Source: Mageeibacillus indolicus UPII9-5
GTDB lineage: Bacteria > Bacillota > Clostridia > Saccharofermentanales > Fastidiosipilaceae
Assembly: GCF_000025225.2 (NCBI RefSeq)
Contig: NC_013895.2
Coordinates: forward strand, 1,674,001 to 1,738,000
DNA length: 64,000 bases
Reading direction: 5' to 3'
Under the pieces are notes generated by a model. The model did no database searches and had not been told where the DNA came from. It saw only the letters and a list, made by a program, of their open reading frames with translations. Within the stretch, counting starts at the first letter, position 1. The number at the start of each line of letters is the position of its first letter. Below, one piece after another: positions 17,452-29,397 of this stretch. A program made the translations under genes and the position numbers.

Positions 17452-20109
17452 CTAATTTTTAACTTTCGCTTTACGTCTGTATCCGCTGCCCCCGATGATT
17501 GCGACAACAATGATCCCAAGAACCAGAACAATTGCTGTCGTTACAGAAAATTCGCTTGCGACCGCCTTTTCCCCGGTCTGTGGAATATTCGGCTCAATCG
17601 GTTTAGTCGGCTCAGTTGGCTCAGTTGGCTCAGTTGGCTCAGTCGGCTCAGTTGGCTCAGTTGGCTCAGTTGGCTCAGTTGGCTCAGTTGGCTCAGTTGG
17701 CTCAGTTGGCCCAGTTGGCTCAGTTGGCTCAGTTGGCCCAGTTGGCTCAGTCGGTTTAGCCTTATTCGTTATCGTAAATCCAGCAGCAGTATTGCCACTA
17801 ATCTCCGCGTTATAACCGTCGAGAGCGTCTTCCAATATACTATAAACAACGGCTTGATTGTCAAGGTTTACCGGCAAATCCTCAAAAACCGTTTGCCAGT
17901 TAATATCTTTACTCAACTGCCGCTTTTCAATCAACCAAGCTCGCCCGCCGACCTTCGCCCAAAGCCCTACGGTAACTGCCGGGAAATCCTGTCCCACCAA
18001 AGGCTTACCTTCCCATTTTTTTCTAACCGAAATTGATGTCGTCGGATCTTCGCCGATTATAATGTTACCGTTGCTTCCGATACCGCCGCCCCGTGTTGCA
18101 GAGTGGTTGCCGCTTATAATAACACGACCAAGTTTTTGCCCCAAGGAATCAATCCTTTCCTCCGTGTATAAACCTATATAAGAATTATCCTCTGTTAACT
18201 TGCCTGCAAGTTTTTCTGAAGGGAAAGACAAACCGTCGGCAGCGTTTTTCCATTTATACAACGTACCACCAAGCATTCGAGACGAAATACTGTATTCCGG
18301 TTCCCCGCCATGAAGGCCTAACTGGTGCCGACAAAAAATAAATATGTCATTAAACTTATTTAGCCCATTATTGCCAAAAATAGCCGCACCGTTCGTTGCG
18401 TAAATTTTCGTTTTTGATATAGGGCAAGCTGCCAAACCTCCACCTTGAAAAGTTGTGGTATTCTGTGTAATCAATGCATTTTTCAGATACAATTCACCAT
18501 TGGCCCCACCTAAATATTGTCCATTATAGTGCGAAAGGGCCCCGTTTACATAGATGCCGCCACCGCCAAAGGCCTTTTCCGTTTTGCCTTTACCGTTCAT
18601 AACATTAGCCGTGATTCTGCCTCCTTCAATCCGTGCCACCGATGCGCCGCCGTAATAATACTTAGCCTGAATGAAAATACCGCCCCCGGATGAGCCGGCT
18701 TCGTTCCCGTCAACCACTCCCCCCCGCATATTCAAAAAATTTCCATTTCCCCACTCATTAGTCCCCAGACTGATGCCACCGCCGATTTCCGCAGCCTTGT
18801 TTTTTAGCACGGCAGCTTCTCCAGATAGGTTCAGAGTTGAACCGTCAGCCACTGCAATACCACCGCCAGCCGAGCTATAAACTAGCGGCGACATATTCTT
18901 ATGTATAGACAAAGGAGCCTCATTCTCACTCACTTGTCCCCCGGAGAAATTCATCGTCGATTTGCGGAGACATATACCGCCCCCAAAATTAGCCCGATTT
19001 TTTTCAATACGCCCTCCTGTCATTTTGAGCGTTGATTCAGTGGCATATATCCCGCCGCCTTGAGTAGAATTATTTTTAATCGCTTTTATGCGGTTATTTC
19101 GTATAACCGTCCCGTATCCGATATCTAGTTCGGCCTTTTCAACATTGATCAAAGCACTTTCGATCGCGTCATTATTCTCTGAATTTCCGTCAATAACAAT
19201 ATTGCGAAGAGTAACTTTTTTCCCCGGAGAGACTGCAAAGAGATAGCCATTAAAGTTTTCAGCTCTGATAACCTCCGCCGCAGTTCCCGCCAAAGATATC
19301 TCCCCTGCAAGCTGAGTAGTACCAGTAACAATAATTTTTACGGCTTTTGGAGCTACAGCGGCCAGGCTTTTCGCCTTGGCAAATGTTTTAACTGCGGTCG
19401 CCTCACTCCTACCATCAGCGGCATCATTGCCCATAACACCGTTTAAATATATTTTTGCAGTCGCATCACTACCGCCGTTAAGTGCAACAAATTTTGGCTC
19501 ACTAATAGACAACAGTTTCACCTGCGTCAGATCACCTTCATAATAGTCTGCTGGCTTAATTCGCGGCACACGCAAAATCATCTTGTTATCAGATTTTTTT
19601 AAATACAAATCATAATGAAGCAAATATGGTGCAACCAATGACCCAGTTGGAGAAACGTAGTATTCGGTTTCTATTTTATTGTATGGTACCCTAACTTCAC
19701 TGAACACTACCTCCGGCGAGAACTCACGCCCATCTTTACGGTAAACCTGCTCTCGCTTGTATGTTGAGAGTTGACCATCTATATGCAATTCATATTCCAC
19801 CGCGAAGTCGTTCAATTCCCAGTTATTCTTATCGAAAACCTGATTATCCGGCTGATTGCTCCAGTAATTAGAATATACGGCGTTCATATTTTCATAGTTA
19901 GTCAAAGGTAGCCGCTCCAGCTTAAAACTCAAATTAAAAGTCTGACTGCCTTCTTCCGCCCTATCCCTCGGATCAAGATCCGCCTTTACTACAGAAACTG
20001 GTTTAATCGTCCAAAATGAACCTGACGAAAACGCCGCCAAGGCTGGCCAAAGCACCGCTAGCATCAAGGATACAGCAAGCCGCTGCTTATTTTTGCGTAA
20101 CATATTCAT
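17452..20109 (-). CDS. Beta-helix surface adhesin with Cna-B domain, Thr-Glu-Pro repeats and IPQTG sortase signal
   Basis: An 885-residue wall protein. A signal peptide (LAVSLMLAVLWPALAAF) is followed by a domain of unknown fold and then a right-handed beta-helix region with many GGGI turns (for example GGGIYATESTLKMTGGRI). A Cna-B type stalk domain (SVRKKWEGKPLVGQDFP) lies at about 688-780, then a run of Thr-Glu-Pro triplets with some Thr-Gly-Pro (784-840), and IPQTGE, a hydrophobic helix and a basic tail. The ATG at 20109 has GGAGAGGA upstream. The stop lies inside the ribosome site of the M20 gene downstream, so the two may be co-transcribed. A surface-binding role is likely; the ligand is unknown. 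Confidence 0.87.
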   Translation of the reverse strand: MNMLRKNKQRLAVSLMLAVLWPALAAFSSGSFWTIKPVSVVKADLDPRDRAEEGSQTFNLSFKLERLPLTNYENMNAVYSNYWSNQPDNQVFDKNNWELNDFAVEYELHIDGQLSTYKREQVYRKDGREFSPEVVFSEVRVPYNKIETEYYVSPTGSLVAPYLLHYDLYLKKSDNKMILRVPRIKPADYYEGDLTQVKLLSISEPKFVALNGGSDATAKIYLNGVMGNDAADGRSEATAVKTFAKAKSLAAVAPKAVKIIVTGTTQLAGEISLAGTAAEVIRAENFNGYLFAVSPGKKVTLRNIVIDGNSENNDAIESALINVEKAELDIGYGTVIRNNRIKAIKNNSTQGGGIYATESTLKMTGGRIEKNRANFGGGICLRKSTMNFSGGQVSENEAPLSIHKNMSPLVYSSAGGGIAVADGSTLNLSGEAAVLKNKAAEIGGGISLGTNEWGNGNFLNMRGGVVDGNEAGSSGGGIFIQAKYYYGGASVARIEGGRITANVMNGKGKTEKAFGGGGIYVNGALSHYNGQYLGGANGELYLKNALITQNTTTFQGGGLAACPISKTKIYATNGAAIFGNNGLNKFNDIFIFCRHQLGLHGGEPEYSISSRMLGGTLYKWKNAADGLSFPSEKLAGKLTEDNSYIGLYTEERIDSLGQKLGRVIISGNHSATRGGGIGSNGNIIIGEDPTTSISVRKKWEGKPLVGQDFPAVTVGLWAKVGGRAWLIEKRQLSKDINWQTVFEDLPVNLDNQAVVYSILEDALDGYNAEISGNTAAGFTITNKAKPTEPTGPTEPTEPTGPTEPTEPTEPTEPTEPTEPTEPTEPTEPTEPTEPTKPIEPNIPQTGEKAVASEFSVTTAIVLVLGIIVVAIIGGSGYRRKAKVKN
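17590..17757. repeat. 9-bp tandem repeat encoding Thr-Glu-Pro
   Basis: About eighteen copies of a nonamer close to TTGGCTCAG, some reading TTGGCCCAG, lie inside the adhesin gene. They encode the wall-spanning Thr-Glu/Gly-Pro spacer. Such identical short units can change number by slippage without shifting the frame. Confidence 0.9.
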
Positions 20110-20263
20110 GTCCTCTCCGTGGTCGCGTTGCTTCTGATGCTGCCTGCCCTCACTCACCGCCGGCATATTAGCGGCTTCATACCGCCGAGCACACCATCAA
20201 CCATATTATTGGTAATTGAAAAGCAATATTTTATTGCCTATTTACATTTGTAATTATTATACA

Positions 20264-21271
20264 TCATTCATTTACTTTCGGCTGTATTTGTTTCAAATAA
20301 AAATCCGGTAACTGAGGTGGAATTCGCCGCCACATCAGTTTGGCCGAAAAATTTCCCGGCATTGGTTTCCCGGCCGTAATATGCGCGTGTACGGCATATT
20401 CTCCATGCTGCAAACACTGCAATGACCACATCATGTCCCCAGCTTTTTTGCGCACCTTAGCCGGCTTAGACATCGGCCCACCGCAAATAGGACAACGGTA
20501 TTCGTTCGTCGCCAGCGCAGTGGTCAATGCTTTTCGGCTGTCGGCGGTAATGTGCGCCGTTTTATGTGGAACATCGGGCGATTTAACAAAGTACCTTTGC
20601 AAAATTGTCGGGTTAACGCCGTGCGCCAACAGATCACGCAAAATCATCGCCGCGGCCGCCGCATCGCTCAAGGCTTCATGCCAAGTGCCGGCAAAATCCG
20701 CTGTTAATCGCTCCACCGCTTCCTCCAATTTGCGCTGCCCGACCTTTTTTTCGACCGCCAAACCATAAACGTATTGTATGTCTAGAGAAGGAAAGTTTAG
20801 CTTCGGGCGACAACCGAAAAAGTCACAGTTCGCCTTTAGGTTTTGCATATCGTTACAGCCCCACGCACATAAAACAATCGCTTCCGATCTGCCCAATTCA
20901 CCACCGCCTGCCGCACTCGGCATGCTCTTTGGCACTTCTTCACCGCCTGCCGCACTCACCTCGGCCCCGCCACTCGCGTTCGCCATTTCCGTCAGCCACG
21001 CCCGAAAATCGGCATACACCGTAACAAACGGCTCACCGCAACGTAGATCCGCATTTTTCACCTTCGTCACTTTAGCGATATAAGGATTGATTTTCCGGTA
21101 TACTTCAGCCCGTATACGCCGATGAAAACTGCCCAACACCGTCCCTCGGTCGTCAAGCATCAAAGCCCCGATCTCCATTATTTCAAAAACCAGTTTCTTC
21201 CCGCCTCTTTGCCGCGGTTTGCCGCCCGGCGGCGCACTATTCCACTCCAAATCTAAAACTGCAAATTTCAC
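20264..21271 (-). CDS. DEDD-family 3'-5' exonuclease with C-terminal zinc ribbon
   Basis: A 335-residue protein of the DnaQ/KapD-like exonuclease family. Exo I is VLDLEWN near residue 7, exo II is CAWGCNDMQNL, and exo III is WHEALSDAAAAAMIL with the catalytic His and Asp. A low-complexity Ala/Gly/Glu insert separates exo I and exo II. The C-terminal part has a CPICGG pair and a single Cys in LQCLQHG, which looks like a zinc-ribbon-like element. The start is GTG at 21271 with only a weak ribosome site. It probably trims DNA or RNA 3' ends in the cytoplasm; the true substrate is unclear. Confidence 0.8.
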   Translation of the reverse strand: MKFAVLDLEWNSAPPGGKPRQRGGKKLVFEIMEIGALMLDDRGTVLGSFHRRIRAEVYRKINPYIAKVTKVKNADLRCGEPFVTVYADFRAWLTEMANASGGAEVSAAGGEEVPKSMPSAAGGGELGRSEAIVLCAWGCNDMQNLKANCDFFGCRPKLNFPSLDIQYVYGLAVEKKVGQRKLEEAVERLTADFAGTWHEALSDAAAAAMILRDLLAHGVNPTILQRYFVKSPDVPHKTAHITADSRKALTTALATNEYRCPICGGPMSKPAKVRKKAGDMMWSLQCLQHGEYAVHAHITAGKPMPGNFSAKLMWRRIPPQLPDFYLKQIQPKVNE

Positions 21272-21427
21272 GTCACGCCCATACCCTGATCTTAATATTA
21301 ATCACTTGCTATGCTCATCTACTGCCATGCTTATCATGCTTGCTTTACTACTCATCTACTGCCATGCTATCTGCTCAATCGGCACGCCCGATCGCACACC
21401 ACACCTGTGCGCCCAGCACTCAGCACG

Positions 21428-21470
21428 CAAAAAAGCTGTACCCACCGCTTAGGAGCGATGAATACAGCTT
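21428..21470 (-). terminator. Terminator of the rpoBC transcript
   Basis: On the minus strand AAGCTGTA (21470-21463) pairs with TACAGCTT (21440-21433), followed by a T run. It lies just after the rpoC stop. Confidence 0.85.
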
Positions 21471-21485
21471 AAACGCAGTAAAAAC

Positions 21486-24400
21486 TTAAGAATTATAATC
21501 CGACTTGCCGTTTAGATCAGCTAAATGACAAGCCAGCCCGTCCTCCGTAGCTATCGTCTTGCCAGCCATATGCAAATGAACCGGGTGATCAGCCGCAAGC
21601 GCATTCGCATTTATAAATTTTGGATTCAAAGCTTTCCCATCACTATACTTGGCAAGGATCTCCGCATTCTCATCAATCACTGGCACAGGGGTCAGACGAC
21701 GATAATGACTCAAGCCCGTACCGGCCGGAATAAGTGTACCGATGATGACATTTTCCTTTAAGCCGAGCAATGGATCAATCTTACCCTTAACCGCTGCATC
21801 AGTAAGCACTCTTGTCGTTTCTTGGAACGAAGCCGCCGAAAGGAAAGAATCCGTAGCAAGTGAAGCCTTAGTTATACCGAGCAGAATCCGCTTACCGTCA
21901 GCCGGCTGCTTACCCTCCGCTTCTGCTTTTTGATTTGCTTCTTCGTAAGTAAACATGTCGACCACCGACCCGGTCAACAAATCGGTGTCGCCCGGATCAT
22001 CCACCCGATACTTCCGCAACATTTGCCGCGCAATTATTTCAATATGCTTATCGTTGATATCAACACCGTTGTTATTGTAGACCTTAACAACTTCGTTGAT
22101 TATGTACCGCTCCACACCACGTGCGCCATTGATTTTCATGATATCGTGCGGGTTAACCGAACCATCCGTCAACAAATCCCCGGCCTCAACCGTTTCACCT
22201 TCTACCACCAGCAACGGTGCGCCGAAAGAAATACTGTAGGTCATTGCTTCACCCTCGGCGGTAGTGACGGTAACTTCACGCTTACGCTTACCGCTCTCAA
22301 TGTGGACAACACCCGAAACCTCAGACATGACTGCTTGCCCCTTAGGTTTACGTGCTTCAAACAATTCCTCAACACGTGGCAAACCTTGAGTTATATCATC
22401 GCCCGAGTTAGCGATACCACCCGAGTGGAACGTACGCATCGTCAGCTGAGTTCCTGGCTCACCGATTGACTGCGCCGCCATGATGCCGACCGCCTCACCG
22501 ATGACCGCTTCTTTACCCGAGGCCAGGTTCAAGCCGTAGCATTTAGCACAGACGCCCTGACTGGAATGACAAGTCAAGACGCAACGGATCGGAACTTTTT
22601 TGATACCGGCTGCAGCGATTTTTTCCGCCATATCCACCGTGATCAAATCATTGCGATAAGCCAAAATCGCGTTCGTGACCGGATGATGAATATCCCTACC
22701 AGCATAACGCCCAGCAATTCTTTCCTCCAAAGGTTTTACAACCCGGCGCGAACCCTTCTTAGCACCTTCGGAAAGTTCCTGTACCTCGACAAAGTCCTCC
22801 GTACCACAATCATCTTCCCGAATAATAATATCCTGCGAAACATCAACCAAACGACGGGTCAAATAACCTGAGTCGGCCGTCTTCAAAGCCGTATCTGACA
22901 AAGCTTTACGAGCGCCGTGAGAAGAAATAAAGAATTCCAACACGTTCATGCCTTCCCGCAAGTTAGACTTGATCGGAATTTCAATCGTCGCACCTGATGT
23001 ATCGGCCATGTTACCACGCATACCGGCCAGCTGCTTGATCTGAGAAATTGAACCACGGGCACCGGAATCGGACATCATATGAATCGGGTTGAATTCACCC
23101 AAGCTTGCTTTCAACGCCTCCGTGATATCGTCCGTCGTCTGTTTCCAGACCTTGATAACCGAAGCTTTACGCCCCTCTTCGTTCAACAAACCGTGCTGAT
23201 GCTGCCGATTGATGAAATCTACCTTCTTTTCGGCCTCCTCCAAGTACTTTTTCTTAACCTCAGGCACGATCATGTCGAAAATACCTATGGAAATACCTGA
23301 ACGAGTAGAGAACTTATAACCCATGGATTTAATTTTATCCAAAATTTCCGCCGTGCCAGTAATCCCCTTGACTCTTATGCAGCGTTCAATTATTTTGGCC
23401 AACTGCTTTTTACCGACCAGGAAATCACATTCCGGTTTCAAACGGTTTTCCGGAACTTCGCGATCGACATAGCCCAGGTTTTGCGGCAAAATTTCATTGA
23501 ACAACAACCGCCCGAGTGAAGACTCGACCAAGCCGGTTACCTTTTCTCCGTTCACCATTTTCGTCATCCGCACCTTGATTTTAGCGTGCAAGCCCAGACA
23601 ATGCTCGTGATAAGCCATCAAAGCTTCGTCCAAATCAGAGTACGCACTGCCTTCACCCGGCTCGCCCGGTTTCAGCAAGGTCAAATAATAGCAGCCAAGA
23701 ATCATATCTTGGGTCGGCACCATAACCGGTTTACCGTCTTGAGGTTTCAACAAGTTGTTAGCCGACAGCATCAAGAACCGTGCTTCCGCCTGTGCCTCCG
23801 CCGACAAAGGTAAGTGTACCGCCATCTGATCGCCGTCAAAGTCGGCGTTGTAAGCCGTACATACCAGAGGATGCAGCTTAATAGCCCGGCCTTCAACCAA
23901 AATCGGCTCAAAGGCCTGAATGCCCAAACGGTGCAACGTCGGCGCACGGTTCAGCAATACCGGCTGATCCTTAATTACATCTTCCAAAATATCCCAAACG
24001 ACATCATTAGCACGTTCAACCATGCGCTTAGCCGTTTTAATATTGTGCGCGTACCCGTCCTGCACCAAACGTTTCATCACGAACGGTTTAAACAGTTCAA
24101 TCGCCATCTCCTTCGGCAAGCCGCATTGATGCAACTTCAGCTCCGGCCCGATAACGATAACCGAACGCCCGGAATAGTCAACCCGCTTACCCAACAAGTT
24201 TTGGCGGAAACGCCCTTGCTTGCCCTTTAGCAAATCCGACAACGATTTCAAAGCACGATTACCGGCACCGGTAACCGGACGCCCACGCCGGCCGTTATCG
24301 ATCAAAGCATCAACTGCCTCTTGCAACATACGCTTTTCATTACGCACGATTATCTCTGGGGCACCCATGCTCAAGAGCTTGGACAAACGATTGTTACGAT

Positions 24401-25190
24401 TGATTACCCGACGGTACAAATCATTTAAGTCTGAGGTAGCGAACCTGCCGCCATCCAACTGCACCATCGGCCGCAAATCCGGTGGCAAAACTGGCAATAC
24501 ATCCAGAATCATCCATTCCGGCCGGTTGTTAGATTTTTTGAAAGATTCAACAACTTCCAAACGCTTAATTATCCGCACCCGCTTTTGACCGGAGGCCGTC
24601 TGCAACTCAGTACGAAGTTCATCCGCGAGAACATTCAAATCTATTTCCTGTAACAATTCCTTGATCGCTTCCGCGCCCATCAAAGCCCGGAAAGAATTGC
24701 GCCCGTACTTGTTCTGCAATTCCCGATATTCACTGTCGGTCAACAGATCATATTTCAATCGCCCCGTCGTGCCAGGGTCAATGATGACATAGCTGGCAAA
24801 GTACAGTACTCTTTCCAGATTACGCGGCGAAATGTCCAAAATCAGCCCCATACGGCTGGGTATGCCACGGAAATACCAAATATGTGATACCGGGGCTGCC
24901 AGTTTAATGTGACCCATCCGCTCCCGCCGTACTTTGGCCCTTGTTACCTCAACGCCGCAACGATCGCAGACGATACCGCGATAACGAATTTTCTTATATT
25001 TACCGCAATGACATTCCCAGTCCTTGGTAGGCCCAAAGATTTTTTCACAAAACAGGCCGCCGCGCTCCGGTTTCAAGGTACGGTAGTTAATCGTTTCCGG
25101 CTTGGTTACCTCGCCGTGGGACCAGGACAAAATTGCTTCCGGTGACGCTAGGGTAATGCCGATTGCCTCTATATTCTGCAATTCACTCAT
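21486..25190 (-). CDS. rpoC: DNA-directed RNA polymerase subunit beta'
   Basis: The beta' subunit of RNA polymerase, 1234 residues. The N-terminal zinc site is [20 protein letters not shown], the catalytic Mg-binding loop is [12 protein letters not shown], and the second zinc site is seen around [15 protein letters not shown]. The bridge helix and trigger loop regions ([25 protein letters not shown]) are intact. It lies 26 bp after rpoB and the pair ends at a terminator. It is the standard Firmicute split form, not fused to rpoB. Confidence 0.98.
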   Translation of the reverse strand: MSELQNIEAIGITLASPEAILSWSHGEVTKPETINYRTLKPERGGLFCEKIFGPTKDWECHCGKYKKIRYRGIVCDRCGVEVTRAKVRRERMGHIKLAAPVSHIWYFRGIPSRMGLILDISPRNLERVLYFASYVIIDPGTTGRLKYDLLTDSEYRELQNKYGRNSFRALMGAEAIKELLQEIDLNVLADELRTELQTASGQKRVRIIKRLEVVESFKKSNNRPEWMILDVLPVLPPDLRPMVQLDGGRFATSDLNDLYRRVINRNNRLSKLLSMGAPEIIVRNEKRMLQEAVDALIDNGRRGRPVTGAGNRALKSLSDLLKGKQGRFRQNLLGKRVDYSGRSVIVIGPELKLHQCGLPKEMAIELFKPFVMKRLVQDGYAHNIKTAKRMVERANDVVWDILEDVIKDQPVLLNRAPTLHRLGIQAFEPILVEGRAIKLHPLVCTAYNADFDGDQMAVHLPLSAEAQAEARFLMLSANNLLKPQDGKPVMVPTQDMILGCYYLTLLKPGEPGEGSAYSDLDEALMAYHEHCLGLHAKIKVRMTKMVNGEKVTGLVESSLGRLLFNEILPQNLGYVDREVPENRLKPECDFLVGKKQLAKIIERCIRVKGITGTAEILDKIKSMGYKFSTRSGISIGIFDMIVPEVKKKYLEEAEKKVDFINRQHQHGLLNEEGRKASVIKVWKQTTDDITEALKASLGEFNPIHMMSDSGARGSISQIKQLAGMRGNMADTSGATIEIPIKSNLREGMNVLEFFISSHGARKALSDTALKTADSGYLTRRLVDVSQDIIIREDDCGTEDFVEVQELSEGAKKGSRRVVKPLEERIAGRYAGRDIHHPVTNAILAYRNDLITVDMAEKIAAAGIKKVPIRCVLTCHSSQGVCAKCYGLNLASGKEAVIGEAVGIMAAQSIGEPGTQLTMRTFHSGGIANSGDDITQGLPRVEELFEARKPKGQAVMSEVSGVVHIESGKRKREVTVTTAEGEAMTYSISFGAPLLVVEGETVEAGDLLTDGSVNPHDIMKINGARGVERYIINEVVKVYNNNGVDINDKHIEIIARQMLRKYRVDDPGDTDLLTGSVVDMFTYEEANQKAEAEGKQPADGKRILLGITKASLATDSFLSAASFQETTRVLTDAAVKGKIDPLLGLKENVIIGTLIPAGTGLSHYRRLTPVPVIDENAEILAKYSDGKALNPKFINANALAADHPVHLHMAGKTIATEDGLACHLADLNGKSDYNS

Positions 25191-25216
25191 AATGTATCCT
25201 TCTCTCCTGTTCGGTA

Positions 25217-28200
25217 CTAAAACTCGTCCGCCGAGTCAGCGTCGGAACCAGCTTCCGGCGCGTCATTTTCCAGATTGCCTTCCGAATTCAGCCTGCCGAC
25301 CCCGAAACCGGCCTCATTCAAACTATCATCGCCCCCGGCTTTGACTGCGGCCGCTTCATCCAGTTCCGCCAGACGGGCAAAATCAAACGAAACATCGTCA
25401 TCATCTTCCGGCAAATTTTGTGCCGAAACTTCCTGATCCTGCATGAAAATCTTCACATCTAGGCACAAGCTCTGCAATTCCTTGACCAAGACTTTGAATG
25501 ACTCAGGCACACCGGACTCCGGCACGCTTTCGCCCTTGACAATAGCCTCATAGGTCTTGGTACGACCGGTGATATCATCCGACTTGACGGTGAGCATTTC
25601 ACGCAATGTGTAAGCTGCACCGTACGCTTTAAGTGCCCAAACTTCCATCTCACCGAACCGCTGGCCGCCGAATTGAGCTTTACCACCGAGGGGTTGCTGT
25701 GTAACCAATGAATACGGTCCGATTGAACGGGCGTGAATTTTATCGTCAACCAAGTGATGCAATTTCAAATAGTACATGATACCGATAGTGATACGTCCAT
25801 CAAAAGGTTCACCCGTGCGGCCATCATACAACACTGTTTTACCATCCGGGTCAATGCCGGCCATCTTAAACGCTTCGCTGACATCTTCCTCCGTTGCTCC
25901 GTCAAATACCGGCGTCGCCACCTTCCAGCCCAGTTCACGCGCAGCCCGGCCGAGATGCACTTCAAGCAGCTGACCAATATTCATACGTGACGGAACGCCC
26001 AATGGGTTCAAAACTATGTCAAGCGGTGTGCCATCCGGCAAGAACGGCATATCCTCTTCCGGCAAGATCCGAGAAATAACACCCTTGTTACCGTGCCGTC
26101 CGGCCATTTTATCACCGACACTGATTTTACGCTTCTGAGCGATATAAACACGCACCAAACGGTTTACGCCATGTTTAAGGTCATCCTTCTCACGGTCAAA
26201 AACCTTGACATCAACAACAATACCTGACTCACCATGCGGCACCCTTACCGAAGTATCACGCACCTCCCGCACTTTTTCACCGAAAATCGCACGATACAGT
26301 CTCTCTTCCGCCGTCAGTTCCGTTTCACCTTTCGGCGTAACTTTACCGACCAAGATATCGCCGGTCCGCACTTCCGCACCGATACGCACGATGCCGTGTT
26401 CGTCCAAATCTTTCAGGGAGTCATCGCCAACATTCGGGATTTCGCGGGTAATTTCTTCACTGCCAAGCTTGGTGTCACGGGCTTCGCATTCATATTCCTC
26501 AATGTGAATAGAAGTGTAAATATCCTCTTTTACCAAACGTTCATTAAGCAAAACCGCGTCTTCATAATTGTAGCCTTCCCACGTCATGAAGCCAATCAAC
26601 ACATTTTTGCCCAAAGCCAATTCGCCATTTTCAGTAGATGGACCGTCTGCAATAATATCTCCAGCCTTAACTTTGTCCCCTTTGGCCACCAGCGGACGCT
26701 GATTGATGCAAGTGCTCTGGTTGGAACGACGATACTTAGCCAAATTATACGTGTCGGCAATCCCCGGGCCGCCGTTAACGACAATTTTGTTCGCACTGAC
26801 ATAATCAACCGTACCATCGTGCTTAGCTACCGCACAAACACCCGAGTCCTTGGCCGTACGGTATTCCATACCGGTTCCGATAATTGGTGCTTCCGGTTTA
26901 ATCAAAGGTACCGCCTGACGTTGCATGTTCGAACCCATCAAAGCCCGGTTGGCATCGTCGTTGCCGAGGAAAGGGATCAAGGAAGTGGCTACCGAAACGA
27001 GCTGCTTCGGCGAAACGTCCATCAAATCGACCATGGACGGTTCAACTTCCAAAAACTTATCAAGCAGACGAACCGTTACCTTGTTGCAGGTGAAATGCCC
27101 CTCCTCATCCAATGGAGCATTAGCCTGTGCGATATAGTAGTTGTCTTCCTCGTCCGCCGTCATATAACGGACTTCATCCGTAACCACCCCTCGCTCTTTG
27201 TCATACACTCGATACGGCGTCTCAATAAAACCGTATTCATTTACCCTAGCATAGGTGGCCAACGAGTTGATCAAACCGATGTTCGGACCTTCAGGTGTTT
27301 CAATCGGGCACATACGACCGTAATGCGAAGAATGAACGTCACGCACTTCAAAGTTGGCACGATCACGGCTCAAACCGCCAGGGCCCAAAGCAGATAGACG
27401 CCGCTTGTGCGTAAGTTCAGCTAAGGCGTTTGGCTGATCCATGAATTGCGAAAGCTGTGACGAGCCGAAAAACTCTTTAATTGCTGCACTGATCGGCCTT
27501 GTGTTCACCAACATCTGTGGGGTTGCCGATTCCGCATCGGCCAAAGTTCCCATGCGCTCACGTACGACCCGTTCCATACGCGCAAAACCGATCCGCACCT
27601 GATTCTGCAGAAGTTCGCCAACCGAACGGATACGCCGGTTGCCCAAGTGGTCAATGTCGTCCGTGCCGCCAATGCCGTGATCAAGTCCGAGGAAATAGCT
27701 GATTGAAGCAATGATATCCTCAATTGTCAAATGTTTCGGCATCAAGTCGTTTTTGCGTGCTTTTATTGAAGAACTCAAAGTAGCCACAACATCGTCTGAA
27801 GCTTCAGCTTCAGCCAAAAGCTCCGCCAAAACTGATGTGCGTACCATCTCATTCAACGGGGACAGATCGACCTGTGCCGCTTTCGCCGCCCCCAAGACGC
27901 GTTGCAGATAAAGTCTTGCGTCAACCCGATTGTTGCCGATAATTTTGAAGACCTTCTCGTCTTCCATCACCGACTCACCGATAACCACAATTGCATGAAC
28001 CGGAACCACGTTAATTCCAGCATTTTGAATTTCTTTAGCAACTTCGGCGTTCAAAATATCGCCGGCCATCGCCAAAACTTCCCCGTTAGCATCGACAATA
28101 TTTTCCGCTGCCTTGTGCCCAACCAGCCGAGCCGCCAAGCCTAGCTTTTTGTTTAATTTATAGATACCTATACGCGCCAAATCATAGCGTTTCGGATCGA

Positions 28201-28984
28201 AAAACATGTTGTGCAGCAAAGTTTCCGCACCTTCAATCGACACCGGTTCGCCCGGACGCAACTTACGGTACAGCTCCGCCAACCCCTCTTCCTGACTCCG
28301 ACAAGTGTCTTTGGCTAAAGTTGCGGTAATCGGCGTTTCATCCCCGAAAACTTCAATAATTTCTTCATTAGTTCCCATGCCGAGTGAACGCAAAAACACC
28401 GTCAGAGGGAATTTACGGGTTCGATCAATACGGACATACAAAGTATCGTTGGCATCTGTTTCATATTCTAGCCAAGCTCCACGGTTAGGAATTAGCTGTG
28501 AAGTATAAAGTTCCTTGTCAGTCTTGGGATCCTTTAGGTTGGCAAAGTACGCGCCAGGCGAACGAATCAGCTGTGAAATTATGACCCGCTCCGCGCCGTT
28601 GATAATAAAAGTACCCGTGTCCGTCATAATCGGGAATTCGCCTACATAAATCACCTGATCCTTGATAACGTCATCACGGCGGTTATGCAAACGCACCTTC
28701 ACCCGCAAAGGCGCAGCATAGTTCGCATCACGATCTTTACACTCAGGAATATCGTAGGTCGGATGATCTATATCGAACTCTTTATCAATGAAAGATAATT
28801 CAATATCACCGGAAAAATCAGTTATTGGCGATACATCCTGCAAAACTTCCATCAAACCTTCGTCCAAAAACCATTGATATGACTTTTTCTGAACTTCCAC
28901 CAAGTCCGGCATATCAATGACTTCACGCAGTTTGGAATACGTCATGCGCTCTGTGCGACCTAATTTAATCGAACGCAACATCAT
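25217..28984 (-). CDS. rpoB: DNA-directed RNA polymerase subunit beta
   Basis: The beta subunit, 1255 residues, with the usual markers: the rifampicin region [48 protein letters not shown], the [25 protein letters not shown] block and the C-terminal [25 protein letters not shown]. The rif region has the wild-type look. An acidic tail of about 60 residues rich in Glu and Asp follows the core. A GAGAGGTGA ribosome site precedes the double ATG. The gene is not preceded by rplJ and rplL, unlike in many clostridia. Confidence 0.98.
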   Translation of the reverse strand: MMLRSIKLGRTERMTYSKLREVIDMPDLVEVQKKSYQWFLDEGLMEVLQDVSPITDFSGDIELSFIDKEFDIDHPTYDIPECKDRDANYAAPLRVKVRLHNRRDDVIKDQVIYVGEFPIMTDTGTFIINGAERVIISQLIRSPGAYFANLKDPKTDKELYTSQLIPNRGAWLEYETDANDTLYVRIDRTRKFPLTVFLRSLGMGTNEEIIEVFGDETPITATLAKDTCRSQEEGLAELYRKLRPGEPVSIEGAETLLHNMFFDPKRYDLARIGIYKLNKKLGLAARLVGHKAAENIVDANGEVLAMAGDILNAEVAKEIQNAGINVVPVHAIVVIGESVMEDEKVFKIIGNNRVDARLYLQRVLGAAKAAQVDLSPLNEMVRTSVLAELLAEAEASDDVVATLSSSIKARKNDLMPKHLTIEDIIASISYFLGLDHGIGGTDDIDHLGNRRIRSVGELLQNQVRIGFARMERVVRERMGTLADAESATPQMLVNTRPISAAIKEFFGSSQLSQFMDQPNALAELTHKRRLSALGPGGLSRDRANFEVRDVHSSHYGRMCPIETPEGPNIGLINSLATYARVNEYGFIETPYRVYDKERGVVTDEVRYMTADEEDNYYIAQANAPLDEEGHFTCNKVTVRLLDKFLEVEPSMVDLMDVSPKQLVSVATSLIPFLGNDDANRALMGSNMQRQAVPLIKPEAPIIGTGMEYRTAKDSGVCAVAKHDGTVDYVSANKIVVNGGPGIADTYNLAKYRRSNQSTCINQRPLVAKGDKVKAGDIIADGPSTENGELALGKNVLIGFMTWEGYNYEDAVLLNERLVKEDIYTSIHIEEYECEARDTKLGSEEITREIPNVGDDSLKDLDEHGIVRIGAEVRTGDILVGKVTPKGETELTAEERLYRAIFGEKVREVRDTSVRVPHGESGIVVDVKVFDREKDDLKHGVNRLVRVYIAQKRKISVGDKMAGRHGNKGVISRILPEEDMPFLPDGTPLDIVLNPLGVPSRMNIGQLLEVHLGRAARELGWKVATPVFDGATEEDVSEAFKMAGIDPDGKTVLYDGRTGEPFDGRITIGIMYYLKLHHLVDDKIHARSIGPYSLVTQQPLGGKAQFGGQRFGEMEVWALKAYGAAYTLREMLTVKSDDITGRTKTYEAIVKGESVPESGVPESFKVLVKELQSLCLDVKIFMQDQEVSAQNLPEDDDDVSFDFARLAELDEAAAVKAGGDDSLNEAGFGVGRLNSEGNLENDAPEAGSDADSADEF

Positions 28985-29086
28985 TTCACCTCTCTGTTAT
29001 TTTGCTTACGCAGTTTATGTTATTTATCTATATTTACGTCATACTCACTAAAACCGCAGTTGCAGCGGCGTATGAATGCATTTTCC

Positions 29087-29116
29087 ATAATAACATTTAT
29101 GAAAAAACACTGTCAA
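29087..29116 (-). promoter_or_regulatory. Promoter of rpoBC
   Basis: On the minus strand TTGACA (29116-29111) and TATTAT (29092-29087) are separated by 18 bp, about 100 bp upstream of the rpoB start. Confidence 0.75.
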
Positions 29117-29397
29117 TTAAGGCGATGCAAATTTAACACAAGTTGTCAACATTCTACATTTCATAATTTGTAAAGGAAATTTGCGCGAAAAATTAGTTGA
29201 TTTTCACAACGATGATTTTATCTCGAGATACACGATTCTCGCAAATGCTTATATCAGCTCTCACGCAGCGAAATAATACGCCGCACGCTGAGCCAGCCGC
29301 ATTGACGCGGCGAAAGATGCGGACGCACTAGCCGCTCTGGCTCGGCGGGATAATTCAGAAATATATCATCCATAAAGGAAATCCCTGCCGAGACAAT
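29117..29397. other. Intergenic region upstream of rpoB
   Basis: I see no gene. It links the rpoBC promoter to the IS3 remnant and holds GC-richer bases around 29270-29340 with no clear coding frame. Confidence 0.5.

Noticed and set aside
17590-17757. CRISPR-like or satellite array
   Set aside because: The nonamers are in-frame coding repeats for Thr-Glu-Pro with no spacers.
26234-27397. Long plus-strand open frame of 387 codons
   Set aside because: It lies wholly inside rpoB on the other strand, and the translation has no family pattern; it is a shadow of conserved coding sequence.
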